This document shows positions 41,461 through 51,167 of a stretch of DNA of 64,000 nt, piece by piece. The translations under genes and the position numbers were made by a program. The stretch lies in assembly GCF_030068605.1 (NCBI RefSeq), contig NZ_JASJOU010000024.1:39899-103898 (forward strand). The letters run 5' to 3'. Every line of letters starts with the position of its first letter. Within the stretch, counting starts at the first letter, position 1. Below the pieces are notes generated by a model that worked only from the letters and a program-made list of their open reading frames with translations, had not been told where the DNA came from and ran no database searches. Origin of the DNA: Xanthocytophaga agilis. Its GTDB lineage: Bacteria; Bacteroidota; Bacteroidia; Cytophagales; 172606-1.

Positions 41461-42765
41461 ATGCATTTGGGAAATATGGACATGGCTATCAAAAAAAAAT
41501 CAGACATTCTTTACCTATATGAATATGGGAATAAAATAGAACTTCCTGAATCTATTGACCCAGACACATTAAAATATTATTTACAAAAGGTCTGGCAGAA
41601 CAGGTACTGGATATACAACTATACAGAAGATGAACTTGTAGAAAATACGGATGGACAGCCATTTCTTCTATTTGATGGAAGATTCATTCAGGCATGTAAC
41701 TATGCTGGTGTTATTTCTTTTCAAAGTGTTACTATAGTTCTCATTCCCAAGCTATTTAAAAGCATACCTTATTCTGCACAGACTCTTCCTCATCTGCATT
41801 TTTATTTATCGTATTGCCGTCATGTCCACTTTCCTTTTCAATGGATAGAATCTGAGAGTGTTATAATGGATATACTTGCTCAGTGGATACATTTTTTTAC
41901 AAATTTCACAAGAAACTTACTACAGGAACAACCCTATTTAACCTATCAGACCTACACAGGGCAAACAGATTTTCTTAGAGGAAAACTGGCTGTACAACAT
42001 TATATAAATGAACAGATTTCAAAAGGGTTATGGCATCAAATGCAAACCGAACAACAACCTTTTGTTGTAAATAATTTGTTCAATCAGATTATAAAATATA
42101 CAACTTCTCTGTTGATGCCCTATACTAAGGGAGAAACATACAACATGTTACTGGATCTTTTGCATATGCTGGAAGATGTGGAGTTACGCAGTTGTACTAC
42201 ATCAGACTGTGATAGTGTCCATTTAAACCGACTTTACCCGGAACATCAGAAAATAGTAGATATGTGCCGCTTTTTTCTGCTTGGAGATATGGGGACATAC
42301 AGAGAAGATCATCCTTTGAATATTGCATTCCTGTTGCCTATGGAGCGAATTTTTGAGGACTTTATAACAGGGTTCATCCAAGAACATTTTCCTCAGTGGC
42401 AGATAGTAGCTCAAAAGTCTTTCACTTGGGCTACAAGTAGTAAGCAGCGAAATCTAGTAGTGACTCCTGACATATGGCTCCCATTACAACATACTGTCTG
42501 GGATGCAAAGTACAAACTATCGCCTGTTCAGAGTGATTTGTATCAGATGCATGCATATGCCACTGCCTTAGGAGTGCATAAGGTACATTTATTATACGCT
42601 TCTTCCAGAGAAATGACCTCTGAATGCATTGAGCTTCAGAGTGGAGTACATACCGTAACTATCTACATTCATCATTTGCCTATCATTCTTCTCAGTGATA
42701 GTGATACATTTTCAGATTTAACCTTACGACTGAAAGAAACGCTTCAAAAAATAGCAGATAAATAA
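41461..42765 (+). CDS. McrC-family protein (5-methylcytosine restriction nuclease subunit) without McrB
   Basis: The 434-residue protein matches the McrC fold: an N-terminal beta region (ILYLYEYGNKIELPES), a middle part with PYLTYQTYTGQTDFLRGKLA, and the C-terminal PD-(D/E)xK nuclease VVTPDIWLPLQHTVWDAKYK, where D, D and K of the active site are kept. McrC normally forms a complex with the GTPase McrB, which supplies DNA binding and translocation. No McrB or any AAA GTPase is adjacent. Alternative starts are the ATGs at 41476 and 41482. It may be an orphan or partner with a distant McrB. Confidence 0.88.
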   Translation: MHLGNMDMAIKKKSDILYLYEYGNKIELPESIDPDTLKYYLQKVWQNRYWIYNYTEDELVENTDGQPFLLFDGRFIQACNYAGVISFQSVTIVLIPKLFKSIPYSAQTLPHLHFYLSYCRHVHFPFQWIESESVIMDILAQWIHFFTNFTRNLLQEQPYLTYQTYTGQTDFLRGKLAVQHYINEQISKGLWHQMQTEQQPFVVNNLFNQIIKYTTSLLMPYTKGETYNMLLDLLHMLEDVELRSCTTSDCDSVHLNRLYPEHQKIVDMCRFFLLGDMGTYREDHPLNIAFLLPMERIFEDFITGFIQEHFPQWQIVAQKSFTWATSSKQRNLVVTPDIWLPLQHTVWDAKYKLSPVQSDLYQMHAYATALGVHKVHLLYASSREMTSECIELQSGVHTVTIYIHHLPIILLSDSDTFSDLTLRLKETLQKIADK

Positions 42766-42883
42766 TCCGTTTCTACCGAAATTAGAGGTCATAAATCAGA
42801 AAGTGTTGAACGCTATTGTGGGTTATAACTGCAGATTCTAAGGGTATCTATTTACTAAAATCCGTCATAACTAAAATAAAAGT

Positions 42884-43327
42884 ATGCCTCAAATTCCCTC
42901 TATGGAAGTTCTGATCGATGAATCGTTTGGAACTTTTGGTTATAATGTAGAACTGAAGTGCGTGTTTCATTTCTGGAAAGGTTTTCTAACCTTGGAAGAA
43001 GTAAAACGAGTAGCAGAGATCACCAATCCATATATGGAAAAGCTAGGGCTTACTTATGTTGTAGCTGATCATTGCAATATGGAAATGTTTAGTGAGGATG
43101 TATCTGCATACATCGCAGATGTCTGGATTCCTGCTCAGGAGAAAATAGGTGTGAAGACTGCATTTATTGTGATGTCACCCGAAGCATTTACACAAATCTC
43201 TGCAGAAGAAATGCATGAACAAGCAAGAGCAACTTCTTCTATTGAGATTTTACATTTTGATAGTATGGAAATAGCGCTGGAAGCACTAAAAGCCCAGGTT
43301 CGTACGTCTGTCAACGTAATGGTATAA
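42884..43327 (+). CDS. STAS/SpoIIAA-like hypothetical protein
   Basis: The 147-residue soluble protein starts MPQIPSMEVLIDESFGTFGY. The pattern of strands and helices (LKCVFHFWKGFLTLEEVKRV, LGLTYVVADHCNMEMFSED, IGVKTAFIVMSPEAF, IEILHFDSMEIALEAL) resembles STAS/SpoIIAA-like domains common in Bacteroidota. I see no phosphorylatable Ser motif, so a regulatory role is unproven. Single gene with a terminator downstream. Confidence 0.65.
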   Translation: MPQIPSMEVLIDESFGTFGYNVELKCVFHFWKGFLTLEEVKRVAEITNPYMEKLGLTYVVADHCNMEMFSEDVSAYIADVWIPAQEKIGVKTAFIVMSPEAFTQISAEEMHEQARATSSIEILHFDSMEIALEALKAQVRTSVNVMV

Positions 43328-43359
43328 GATCAACAAAGAGCTTAGTAATTATATAATGC

Positions 43360-43386
43360 AAACGCTTTCATTCAATGAAAGCGTTT
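43360..43386 (+). terminator. Intrinsic terminator
   Basis: A 12-bp perfect stem (AAACGCTTTCAT with ATGAAAGCGTTT) and a 3-nt loop is followed by TTTTG, 32 nt after the STAS-like gene stop. Confidence 0.88.
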
Positions 43387-43489
43387 TTTGTTTCATGTAA
43401 TATAATTTGTTGTTCAATATTATGTAATTGTTAAATTAATGTTAAATTTGTTAAGAATGTTAACATGATTATGCCAAGACTTTACTGCA

Positions 43490-44278
43490 TTGAGACAAGT
43501 TATCTATATCTGGATTCTGATTTTATCAGGAATAGCAATGGATGGAGCGCAGGGGCAGACTATCCGTTGGCACTCTTCGTTTGAAGAGAAAGTTTTTACG
43601 CAATGGACTGATTCTTCCAGTAAAGAATTAGCGGCTTTTTTTGCTGCTGATCCTGTGATTACGGATAGTTTATTTTTTCACAAAGAAACAGAGCTTACTT
43701 CGTTATGTAATCAGTTAGCCAAAAAACGTAAAAAATTTCTAGCAGAGTCCCAATTCCTGTATTATGTATTCAAACAGGTTCATAACCGATACATGTACCA
43801 TTATCAGCCGTATCCACTTTTTACCAGTCTTCAGGATAGTGTATATAATTGTGTAAGTGGGACAGCCCTATATGCATGGGTGCTGGGAAAGCTTGGCTTT
43901 GTCACTGAGGTGCGGGAAATGAATCGACATGTCTATTTACGTGTACATACTGTGCGAAGTACTTATCTTATAGATGCAACAGATCTGGACAATGGATTTG
44001 TATCTGATGATGAAGTATTGATCTCAAGAAGAGAACTCTGGTATGCATCCAATGAAATTGCCCAGGCAAGGCCCTGCAATAAAATAATAACCTTATCAAA
44101 CCTGGCAGGGTTGCAATATTTCAATGAAGCAGTTAAGGCATTTAACAGAGGTACATATGAAAAATGTATGCAGATATTGAATAAAGCCAACATTCTTTAT
44201 CCTGATTCTGAGAAAATTGCCAATCTACAAATCATGGCTCAAAAACAGTTACCCTCTGCTGTTGCCAGGATAAGGTGA
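43490..44278 (+). CDS. Secreted transglutaminase-like protein
   Basis: The 262-residue protein has an N-terminal signal peptide (MRQVIYIWILILSGIAMDGA). A transglutaminase-like catalytic core contains C121 in VYNCVSGTALYAWVLGKLG, H147 in EMNRHVYLRV and D162 in YLIDATD; all three residues of the triad are present. The C-terminal helical part (YFNEAVKAFNRGTYEKCMQI) resembles a TPR. The start is a TTG at 43490, since no ATG in frame precedes the signal peptide. Bacteroidota relatives act in the periplasm on unknown substrates. Confidence 0.8.
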   Translation: MRQVIYIWILILSGIAMDGAQGQTIRWHSSFEEKVFTQWTDSSSKELAAFFAADPVITDSLFFHKETELTSLCNQLAKKRKKFLAESQFLYYVFKQVHNRYMYHYQPYPLFTSLQDSVYNCVSGTALYAWVLGKLGFVTEVREMNRHVYLRVHTVRSTYLIDATDLDNGFVSDDEVLISRRELWYASNEIAQARPCNKIITLSNLAGLQYFNEAVKAFNRGTYEKCMQILNKANILYPDSEKIANLQIMAQKQLPSAVARIR

Positions 44279-45166
44279 TAGTGAGGCATTGTTTATTTTT
44301 AAGACTATGTTTCGCTTATTGGGTTTACGACCCTGTTCGTTTAATTTTTAGTACTGTTTATTTCCTTCTTCTCTAGAGGTGTTGATACCTCATAGTATTA
44401 AATAAGTCTAATCAAATTTCTGGAATAAAGCTTTATTCTTTAAAGTTTTTTAGAGTAATTTTTAAATCGCTCAACAAGTAGATTTTGGAAACAAATCTAT
44501 TTAAGTCATGGGCAGATTTTGCAGTGAAGTTGTAGCCAAAAGATGCCTTTGCAGCTTTACAAAATTATTTCAAACAACTTCTTTAGTAAGCTATACTGAT
44601 CTACTATCAGACTTTATTCTATGTAGCTGAATCTCATTGTTCTGAAAGGAATGTGAGTGTAAAGTTGGTTACCTGTGAGTTCAAAGAAGAATCAACAGTA
44701 GAATTAACACGAAAACAATTGTATATTCTATTGTGTAGAACTACACATTGATTAAAAAAGAATTCAAAAACAGTGATTTAATCTTTTGTCTGCCTATTTT
44801 CCTGTAGGCAGAATGCATATATTTTGTATCAAGTATGTCTTTTTTACTGTTATTCTGACAGAACTTGTTAAAAAATACAAGGGCCTTACATTTGCTTATT
44901 TCCTTCATACTCCCTCAGAAAGGCTTTTTTTCATCATTGCATACAATTTTCATGTAAAAAGCTCTGAAATATTAGCTGTGCATCCTATTGCTTGTTTGTG
45001 ACCAGCATTGCGCATTCTTATCTATTAATATTGCAGAAGGTAATCGACAAAATAAGTGTTAAACAGGATCTCTTACGTTCAATGTTCCCTGCCTGGTATT
45101 TTACCTGCTGAACAAAACAGGTAAGATAATAGACTCAGAACTTCGAAATCAGAATCAGATAAAAAA
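44279..45166. other. 888-bp intergenic region without a supported gene
   Basis: The region is AT-rich. A 71-codon frame (44786-45001) is rich in F/I/L/Y and has no features of a real gene. A hairpin TCTGCCTA/TAGGCAGA lies at 44789-44812. No promoter box is clear ahead of the PorE-like gene at 45167. The stretch might hold an unannotated small RNA or long leader, but I see nothing firm. Confidence 0.5.
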
Positions 45167-47488
45167 ATGAATCAAAGACTGCACACACTGGCCGCTTTGC
45201 TCATCTCGGGAGCGTTACTTACGGTCCATACTGATAGCTGGGCACAGGCCAAGAACCCGGAAGTAGAGAAAAGAATTAAGAAAGCGGATGCGTTTCTGGC
45301 TGCTAAGGATTATAAACAAGCCATTCCTGTATATCTGGAACTGGATAAGTTAACTCCTAATGACCCTGCCAATCATTATGCATTGGGTTTGTGTTATACG
45401 CAGGCTGGAGAGCCTCAGAAAGCTCTGCCATATCTGAAGTCTGCTATTGAAAGCAAAAATCAGGATGTGCCAAACAAAGTTCATTTTTGGTATGGTAAAT
45501 CCTTGCATTTGAGCGGGAAATTTGATGATGCAATAGCTGCCTTGAATAATTTTCGTCAGTCAGATAATAATGTTGAGCTGGTTACAGAAGCTGCCAAATT
45601 AGTGCAGCAGTGTAATGTAGCAAAAGCATTGACATCCAAACCGGAGGATGTATTTATACAAAGCGTAGATGCTATCAACACACCTTCTACTGAATACGGT
45701 CCTGTAATTTCTGCTGATGAATCTGTGTTGATATATACTACTATTAAGAAAAATACAACTCCCGGCACTTCTTCTGTTAAAGAATACGAAGATGTTATGA
45801 TTACCCATAAAAACGGAAGCCAGTGGGGGCCTTCACAAAGTGTAGGTATTCCAGTTCCGGTAGCCAATGGTGTACGAAGTAATATCGGATCTGTAGGTTT
45901 ATCACCTGATGGTCAAAAACTGTTGGTGTACATTGGAACTACAGCCAATAGTGCGGATATATATTCCTCTGTACTACAGGGTGATAAATGGGGAGCTCCT
46001 GCTAAGTTGGGAAGAGAAGTAAACTCAACCTATCAGGAAAATAGTGCAAGTTTTACTCCTGACGAGAAGGTTGTATATTTTGCAAGTAATCGTCCGGGGG
46101 GGTTAGGTGGACTTGATATTTACAAAGCAGAGAAGCAAGCTGATGGATCTTGGGGGGCTCCTGTGAATCTGGGGCCGACTGTCAACTCAAAGTATGATGA
46201 AGAAGCTCCATTCATTCACCCTGATAAAAAGACATTGTACTTCACTTCCAATGGTCCTAACTCTATGGGTGGAACAGATATCTTTAAGGCTGTTAACGAT
46301 AAAGGAAAGTGGACTACTCCAACAAACGTAGGTGCTCCTGTTAACTCAGTTTATAACGATAGTTACTTTGCTCTTTCTGCAGATGGTAAAAAAGGATATT
46401 TTTCTTCAGATCGTCCAGGCGGAAAAGGTGGTAGTGATATCTACTTCCTGGGTATTCCTGAAGAACTGGGTGTAGTAGCACTGACTTTGATGAAAGGTCG
46501 TATTCTGGCTGGTGAACCTGCAAAACCTGTTAAGACAACAATCAAAGTTGTAGATAAGTTGACTAATGAAGTTATTAAAGGAGTATATAATCCCAATGCG
46601 AAAACAGGTGACTACCTGATTATTTTCCCTCCTAACCGTCAGTATGACATGATTATCGAAGCGGAAGGTTTTAAGCCTTATCTGGTAAATATTCATGTGC
46701 CTAATCAGGATTATTTCTACGAATTATACCAGGAAATTGTACTGTTGCCGGTTATGAAAGATGGAAAAGTTGTGGGACAAGGAATTGCTGTAAAGAATGC
46801 ATTCGAAGATGTTGATAAAGGAAAGGCTAAATCCAATAATGATAATGTGTATGCTTTGATGGGCAAAATCCTGACAGCTGAAGATTCACTTGCTTTAGGA
46901 GCCCTTCTCGAATCGGTTTACTCTGATCCAACAGATGTGTCTTCTGTAACAAAGAATGAAACCGCTGCTGAAGCCAAGTATATGTACAATGATGCTAGTG
47001 GCAAAATGCAGGCAACCAAAGTAGGTAATGAAACTGTCTATACTATGGCTGCTCTGGACACAAAGGCTGCTCAGGCTGCTGCAAATGCAAAGAAAGAGGT
47101 AATTACACAATCTACAGTGTTAAAACCCAATCAAGTATATATTGTTTACTTTGATACGGATAAAGCTGATCTGAAAGCGGATGCAAAACCTGAACTGGAT
47201 AAAGTATATGAGTTTCTTAAAAAGAATCCTACATATGGTGTAAAGATTGCAGGTCACACAGATAATTCAGGTACTCCAGATCGTAACCTAGCCATCTCTG
47301 ACAGTCGTGCAAAAGCTGTAGTAGGCTATCTGGTAGGAAAAGGAATTGTGGCCAAACGGGCAAATGCCAAAGGTTACGGCCAGACAGAACCATTGAATGA
47401 CAATGCTAATGAAGAAGAGAAAAAGAAAAATCGCCGGGTTGAGATCACATTTGTAGAAATGACACAAGGAAATTTAAGCAGCAATTAA
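45167..47488 (+). CDS. porE: PorE-like protein: TPR, beta-propeller, CRD and OmpA domains
   Basis: The 773-residue protein has a signal peptide (MNQRLHTLAALLISGALLTV). TPR repeats (about 30-150) include KRIKKADAFLAAKDYKQAIP. WD40-like PD40 repeats (about 180-430) have SPDGQK, TPDEKVVYFASNRPGGLGG and SADGKKGYFSSDRPGGKGG. A carboxypeptidase-regulatory-like domain (about 440-530) follows, then a C-terminal OmpA peptidoglycan-binding domain (about 655-765) with VKIAGHTDNSGTPDRNLAIS and the RANAKGYGQTEPL and NRRVEI motifs. This domain order is that of PorE, which anchors the type IX secretion system to peptidoglycan. The symbol is a best guess, as related OmpA proteins exist. Confidence 0.85.
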   Translation: MNQRLHTLAALLISGALLTVHTDSWAQAKNPEVEKRIKKADAFLAAKDYKQAIPVYLELDKLTPNDPANHYALGLCYTQAGEPQKALPYLKSAIESKNQDVPNKVHFWYGKSLHLSGKFDDAIAALNNFRQSDNNVELVTEAAKLVQQCNVAKALTSKPEDVFIQSVDAINTPSTEYGPVISADESVLIYTTIKKNTTPGTSSVKEYEDVMITHKNGSQWGPSQSVGIPVPVANGVRSNIGSVGLSPDGQKLLVYIGTTANSADIYSSVLQGDKWGAPAKLGREVNSTYQENSASFTPDEKVVYFASNRPGGLGGLDIYKAEKQADGSWGAPVNLGPTVNSKYDEEAPFIHPDKKTLYFTSNGPNSMGGTDIFKAVNDKGKWTTPTNVGAPVNSVYNDSYFALSADGKKGYFSSDRPGGKGGSDIYFLGIPEELGVVALTLMKGRILAGEPAKPVKTTIKVVDKLTNEVIKGVYNPNAKTGDYLIIFPPNRQYDMIIEAEGFKPYLVNIHVPNQDYFYELYQEIVLLPVMKDGKVVGQGIAVKNAFEDVDKGKAKSNNDNVYALMGKILTAEDSLALGALLESVYSDPTDVSSVTKNETAAEAKYMYNDASGKMQATKVGNETVYTMAALDTKAAQAAANAKKEVITQSTVLKPNQVYIVYFDTDKADLKADAKPELDKVYEFLKKNPTYGVKIAGHTDNSGTPDRNLAISDSRAKAVVGYLVGKGIVAKRANAKGYGQTEPLNDNANEEEKKKNRRVEITFVEMTQGNLSSN

Positions 47489-48186
47489 TGCGCTTTTAAA
47501 GATACATAAATAGGTGGTTATGGATAATTACTAAAGAGCCGTAGCGGTTTCCGCTTCGGTTCTTTTCTTTTGTAACGGTTGCTGGCATGCTATTTTTAGG
47601 CTATTTGAGAAAAATATTTTTATTGAAAAAGATTTTTTTTTCAGTGAAAAATCAGGACATTTTAATTGGTTTTAGAGCTTTACAGACTACTTTCTCTTTC
47701 TGAAATTGTCTTTGAAGCAACATATAAATGAACTTATTGTATCTGGTTTCGGAAGTATCTTATATAAATCTTGCTAGGTATATGATAAGGTTTTTTTACG
47801 CGATTTTGCTGATTCATATAGAACGGCTATACTGTCAGAAACAGTCCTAAACTACAGGAAATAGCTATTATATCACTTTTTTTGACAAAAAAAGTAACCT
47901 GATATGCTAACAGTGAAATGTGTAACTGAATAACAGGAGTGTAGAATAAGAATCTGAAAATAATCTTTTGCTGTAGATACATTCGAGAAAAATGAAAATA
48001 TTACATACCTGTCTGGGTACATTAGACATAGCACTTGGGATTTGACTGAGGAATTGTTAATTTTAACCCATAAGTTGTATAAACAGGTATATGAAATTAT
48101 AAAAAGGCATTCTGCCTGATTTAAAGTGTATTCAGGTTGGTTACCAATCTTTGTTATTTAGTATTAAATCTTAGCACTGCTTAAAA
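47489..48186. other. Intergenic region with terminator, no gene
   Basis: The first 75 bp contain the PorE-like gene's terminator. The rest (47564-48186, over 600 bp) is AT-rich with no credible ORF. Its last part is the promoter region for the sigma factor at 48187; no firm TAnnTTTG box is seen there. Confidence 0.6.
47535..47563 (+). terminator. Intrinsic terminator of the PorE-like gene
   Basis: A stem of 13 pairs with one T-T mismatch and one G-T wobble (AGAGCCGTAGCGG with CCGCTTCGGTTCT) has a TTT loop and is followed by TTTCTTTTG, 47 nt after the stop. Confidence 0.85.
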
Positions 48187-48726
48187 ATGAGGGATAGCGA
48201 AATCCTTGAACGAATCAGGAAAGGCGATGAGAGTGCACTGGATTACCTTTACAAAAAAAACTTTAAAATGATGACTAAGTTAGTCATCAATAATAACGGA
48301 ACAGAAGACGAAGCAAAGGATATTTATCAGGAAGCCTTAATCGTGTTCTGGCAAAAGGTAACTAGTGGCAATCTAATGCTTTCTTCCAAGATCAGCACCT
48401 TCCTGTATAGTATTTGCCAGAATTTATGGCGCAAGGAACTGGAGCGTAAGAGCAGAATGAGCAATGAAGAGAAGGACACAGAAGAAGAATTAGATTTTGA
48501 TCAGCAAGAACGAATTGACATTATCAATCGCTGTATTAATCAGATGGGAGAAACATGCCGTCGTATTCTGACATACTATTACTTCGATAATCTGTCTATG
48601 CACGATATTGCTGATTTGCTTGGATTTGCTAATGCAGATACAGCTAAAACAAAGAAATACAAATGTAAAAAAGAACTGGACGAGTTGATTAAAGCCAAGT
48701 ATAAAGCCAGTGATTTCATGGATTAA
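48187..48726 (+). CDS. ECF-family RNA polymerase sigma factor
   Basis: The 179-residue factor has region 2 as ALDYLYKKNFKMMTKLVINN and EDEAKDIYQEALIVFWQKV, and region 4 as MGETCRRILTYYYFDNLSMH followed by ADLLGFANADTAKTKKYKCK. The region 2-4 linker has a stretch of E/D (NEEKDTEEELDFDQQ). It is followed after 56 nt by a membrane protein that looks like an anti-sigma factor. Being next to a PorE-like gene is suggestive, since in Porphyromonas an ECF factor (SigP) controls T9SS genes, but this link is inference. Confidence 0.92.
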   Translation: MRDSEILERIRKGDESALDYLYKKNFKMMTKLVINNNGTEDEAKDIYQEALIVFWQKVTSGNLMLSSKISTFLYSICQNLWRKELERKSRMSNEEKDTEEELDFDQQERIDIINRCINQMGETCRRILTYYYFDNLSMHDIADLLGFANADTAKTKKYKCKKELDELIKAKYKASDFMD

Positions 48727-48782
48727 ATGCTTATAAGATAACCAGCTTTCAGTTTGTGTACCACCCAAAGTAGAAAATACTC

Positions 48783-49706
48783 ATGAACAAAGAGTACCAA
48801 CATTCGGAGATGATCGATGCTTACCTGAGAAACGAGCTTTCTGCAGATGAGAGGGCTGATTTTGAGCAGTTGGTTCAGAAAGATCCTCTGTTATACAATG
48901 AATTTTTGTTACAAAAAGAGATCGTTACAAATCTTCAAAGCTATCGAAAGGCGCAATTGAAGAACCGCCTGAATCAGATCGATGTTAGCAACAATTCTTC
49001 CTGGAGTGGTGCTGCCTCTGCCGGGATGTGGGTTGGTGGACTAGCTTTGATCGGGTTATTGAGCTGGTTTGGGTACTCCTCATTGAAAGGAACTACTTCT
49101 AACACTGCAGTTGTAAATGTACCTGCTACTATATCGGCAACATCTCCTGCAACGTCTTCTCCTGAGGTTTCCCCCACTGACAATGCAAATAATAAAAGTG
49201 CAGAAGCCATAACAGAGACAAGTGTATCTGTAAGCAAGCCTGTGGAAAAATCTTCTTTACCCGTAAAAACGACATCGAGAAAAAATTATACTACACGTAA
49301 GAGTTCTCAATCTGCTGATCAGTTGATTGTTTCGGCTGCTGATACTGAAGTGAGTCCTCCTGCACAGGAAGATGGTATCAGAAAGATTGATTCAGAACCT
49401 GTTATTGAAAAGCCTGCTATGTATGGCAATACTTCTTCTTCTAACCGGTTAAATGTGGTTGATAATACAAATGAAGCATTAAAACTGCATTATTATTATC
49501 GTAACGGACGTATTGCATTGCTTGGTTTTGATAAACCTTATACGTTTCTGGATATGCCTGCAGAGAACATAACATATCTGTATTATGAAGGCAATTTTTA
49601 CAAATTGAATACCAGTCAGATACAACCTGCTCCTATTCAGAGCGTATTGATTACTGAAAAACCGTTGATTGATTCTCTGAATAAGATGCTTGTCAATCGC
49701 AAATAA
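48783..49706 (+). CDS. Putative membrane anti-sigma-type protein
   Basis: The 307-residue protein has a cytoplasmic N-terminal helical part (MIDAYLRNELSADERADFEQ, resembling a zinc-less anti-sigma domain). One membrane helix lies at about residues 80-96 (GMWVGGLALIGLLSWFGYSS). A long Ser/Thr/Pro-rich periplasmic linker follows, then a C-terminal globular region (YRNGRIALLGFDKPYTFLDM). The layout and the position after the ECF gene suggest an anti-sigma factor with an external sensor end. The C-terminal domain is not recognised. Confidence 0.75.
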   Translation: MNKEYQHSEMIDAYLRNELSADERADFEQLVQKDPLLYNEFLLQKEIVTNLQSYRKAQLKNRLNQIDVSNNSSWSGAASAGMWVGGLALIGLLSWFGYSSLKGTTSNTAVVNVPATISATSPATSSPEVSPTDNANNKSAEAITETSVSVSKPVEKSSLPVKTTSRKNYTTRKSSQSADQLIVSAADTEVSPPAQEDGIRKIDSEPVIEKPAMYGNTSSSNRLNVVDNTNEALKLHYYYRNGRIALLGFDKPYTFLDMPAENITYLYYEGNFYKLNTSQIQPAPIQSVLITEKPLIDSLNKMLVNRK

Positions 49707-49724
49707 TAAAAGATTTTCTCTGAG

Positions 49725-49749
49725 AGCCTTCCTGATATTCAGGAAGGCT
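49725..49749 (+). terminator. Intrinsic terminator of the sigma/anti-sigma unit
   Basis: An 11-bp stem (AGCCTTCCTGA with TCAGGAAGGCT), loop TAT, followed by TTTTTG, 19 nt after the stop. Confidence 0.9.
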
Positions 49750-49857
49750 TTTTGTTTTTAAGTATCTTTGGCTGATATGCAAAGATTAAAGGTAAATTCC
49801 TACCTTTGTCTCTGATACAATGGATTTGGAAATACTGTTTACTTATACCGCATACCA

Positions 49858-50745
49858 TTGAAAAAAAACCGTACATACAAACGTTTTGGCAGTTATCCAT
49901 ACGTGACAGTGATTTTTAGCATTACCTTTGCTTTATTTGTATTGGGACTTAGTGGCTTATTGGCCTTACAGGCATTTCGCCTGTCTGATTCTATTAAAAA
50001 TACTATAGAAGTCTATGTGTATCTGGATAAATATATGGATACAGATGAGACCAGAGAAATTGGGCAGAAGATGCGTAGGAAGGATTATTTGTCTGTAGTT
50101 GATAACAGGCCCCAAATCCGTTTTATATCCAAAGATGAGGCTGCCCGTAAATTTATTAAAGAAACACATGAGGATTTTGTAACATTACTTGGCGAAAATC
50201 CTCTTCGTGATGCTTACGTCATTCGTATTAGACCTGAGTTATATCAGAAGGAGATGATGCGTCAGATTAAAGCAGATCTGGAATCTGTGAAAGGTGTGTT
50301 TGAAGCTGTGTATCTGGAGCAACAGGTGGAGGAAGCAAACCGAAATATTTATAAGTTGACATGGGTTTTGCTGGGTTTCGCTATCATTTTATTTGTTGCT
50401 GTTTTTATTCTGATTAATAATACCTTAAGATTAGCCATGTATTCTCAGCGCTTCCTGATTCGGAGTATGCAACTGGTAGGAGCAACATCTTCATTTATTC
50501 AGAAGCCATTTTTACTTCGTGCTGTTTTTTATGGACTTTTTGGTGGACTACTAGCCTCTGCTGGGTTATATGGTCTTTTATCCTATGCGGCATCTGAACT
50601 GGAATTGTTCACACTAATACAAGAACCTCGTGCGTTGTATATGTTCTTTGGTGGCCTGTGTACATTAGGCATACTGGTTAGTATGGGAAGTTCTTATCGG
50701 GCGTTGAATAAATATTTAAATATGTCACTAGATGAGCTGTATTAG
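49858..50745 (+). CDS. ftsX: FtsX-like cell-division permease
   Basis: The 295-residue protein has an N-terminal membrane helix (VTVIFSITFALFVLGLSGLL). A periplasmic ECD of about 130 residues has YVYLDKYMDTDETREIGQKM and IRFISKDEAARKFIKETHED. The FtsX permease core with three C-terminal helices has LGFAIILFVAVFILINNTLR and RAVFYGLFGGLLASAGLYGL. The start is a TTG at 49858, the only one in frame before the SYPYV signature. FtsX pairs with the ATPase FtsE to activate cell-wall hydrolases; FtsE is not in the window. First gene of the ftsX-DUF3098-uppP operon. Confidence 0.9.
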   Translation: MKKNRTYKRFGSYPYVTVIFSITFALFVLGLSGLLALQAFRLSDSIKNTIEVYVYLDKYMDTDETREIGQKMRRKDYLSVVDNRPQIRFISKDEAARKFIKETHEDFVTLLGENPLRDAYVIRIRPELYQKEMMRQIKADLESVKGVFEAVYLEQQVEEANRNIYKLTWVLLGFAIILFVAVFILINNTLRLAMYSQRFLIRSMQLVGATSSFIQKPFLLRAVFYGLFGGLLASAGLYGLLSYAASELELFTLIQEPRALYMFFGGLCTLGILVSMGSSYRALNKYLNMSLDELY

Positions 50746-50800
50746 GCTCTGTTTTGTCACTACTTTGTATTCATTTGAATTTAACTCTAATATTTAAGAT

Positions 50801-51007
50801 ATGGACAACAAAAATAAACTGGCATTTGGCAAGCAAAACTACCTGATCATGTTAGTAGGTATCGCCTTGATTACTATTGGCTTTATTGTAATGTCAATGG
50901 ATAAAGAGCCTTTTGGTTTTGGTGCACTGGGACTGACAATCGGACCATTGATTGTATTAAGTGGATTTGTTGTTGAGTTTTTTGCGATTTTGCGTAAGCC
51001 AAAATAA
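50801..51007 (+). CDS. DUF3098 small membrane protein
   Basis: The 68-residue protein has two membrane helices (YLIMLVGIALITIGFIVMS and GALGLTIGPLIVLSGFVVEF) and a basic tail. The gene order ftsX - DUF3098 - uppP is conserved in Bacteroidota and identifies it. The function is unknown; a role in cell-envelope synthesis is likely from context. Confidence 0.9.
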   Translation: MDNKNKLAFGKQNYLIMLVGIALITIGFIVMSMDKEPFGFGALGLTIGPLIVLSGFVVEFFAILRKPK

Positions 51008-51167
51008 TCTCTGAACAATCATTTGATGGCTTTGTAAGTTTACATTAAGCTACTTTCTATATACTACTATTTTTGCCCCGCAGAAGGTATACTTTCCTGC
51101 GGGTTTTCTTTAAATGATCTATTTAAAGACATTCTTCAAACACTATCACTTACCTTACCATCATTCT

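Noticed and set aside
42223..42414. 63-codon minus frame in the McrC gene
   Set aside because: Antisense shadow of the McrC-coding frame; the McrC motifs show which strand is coding.
44786..45001. 71-codon frame upstream of the PorE-like gene
   Set aside because: Phe/Ile/Leu/Tyr-rich translation of AT-rich DNA, without leader or terminator support.
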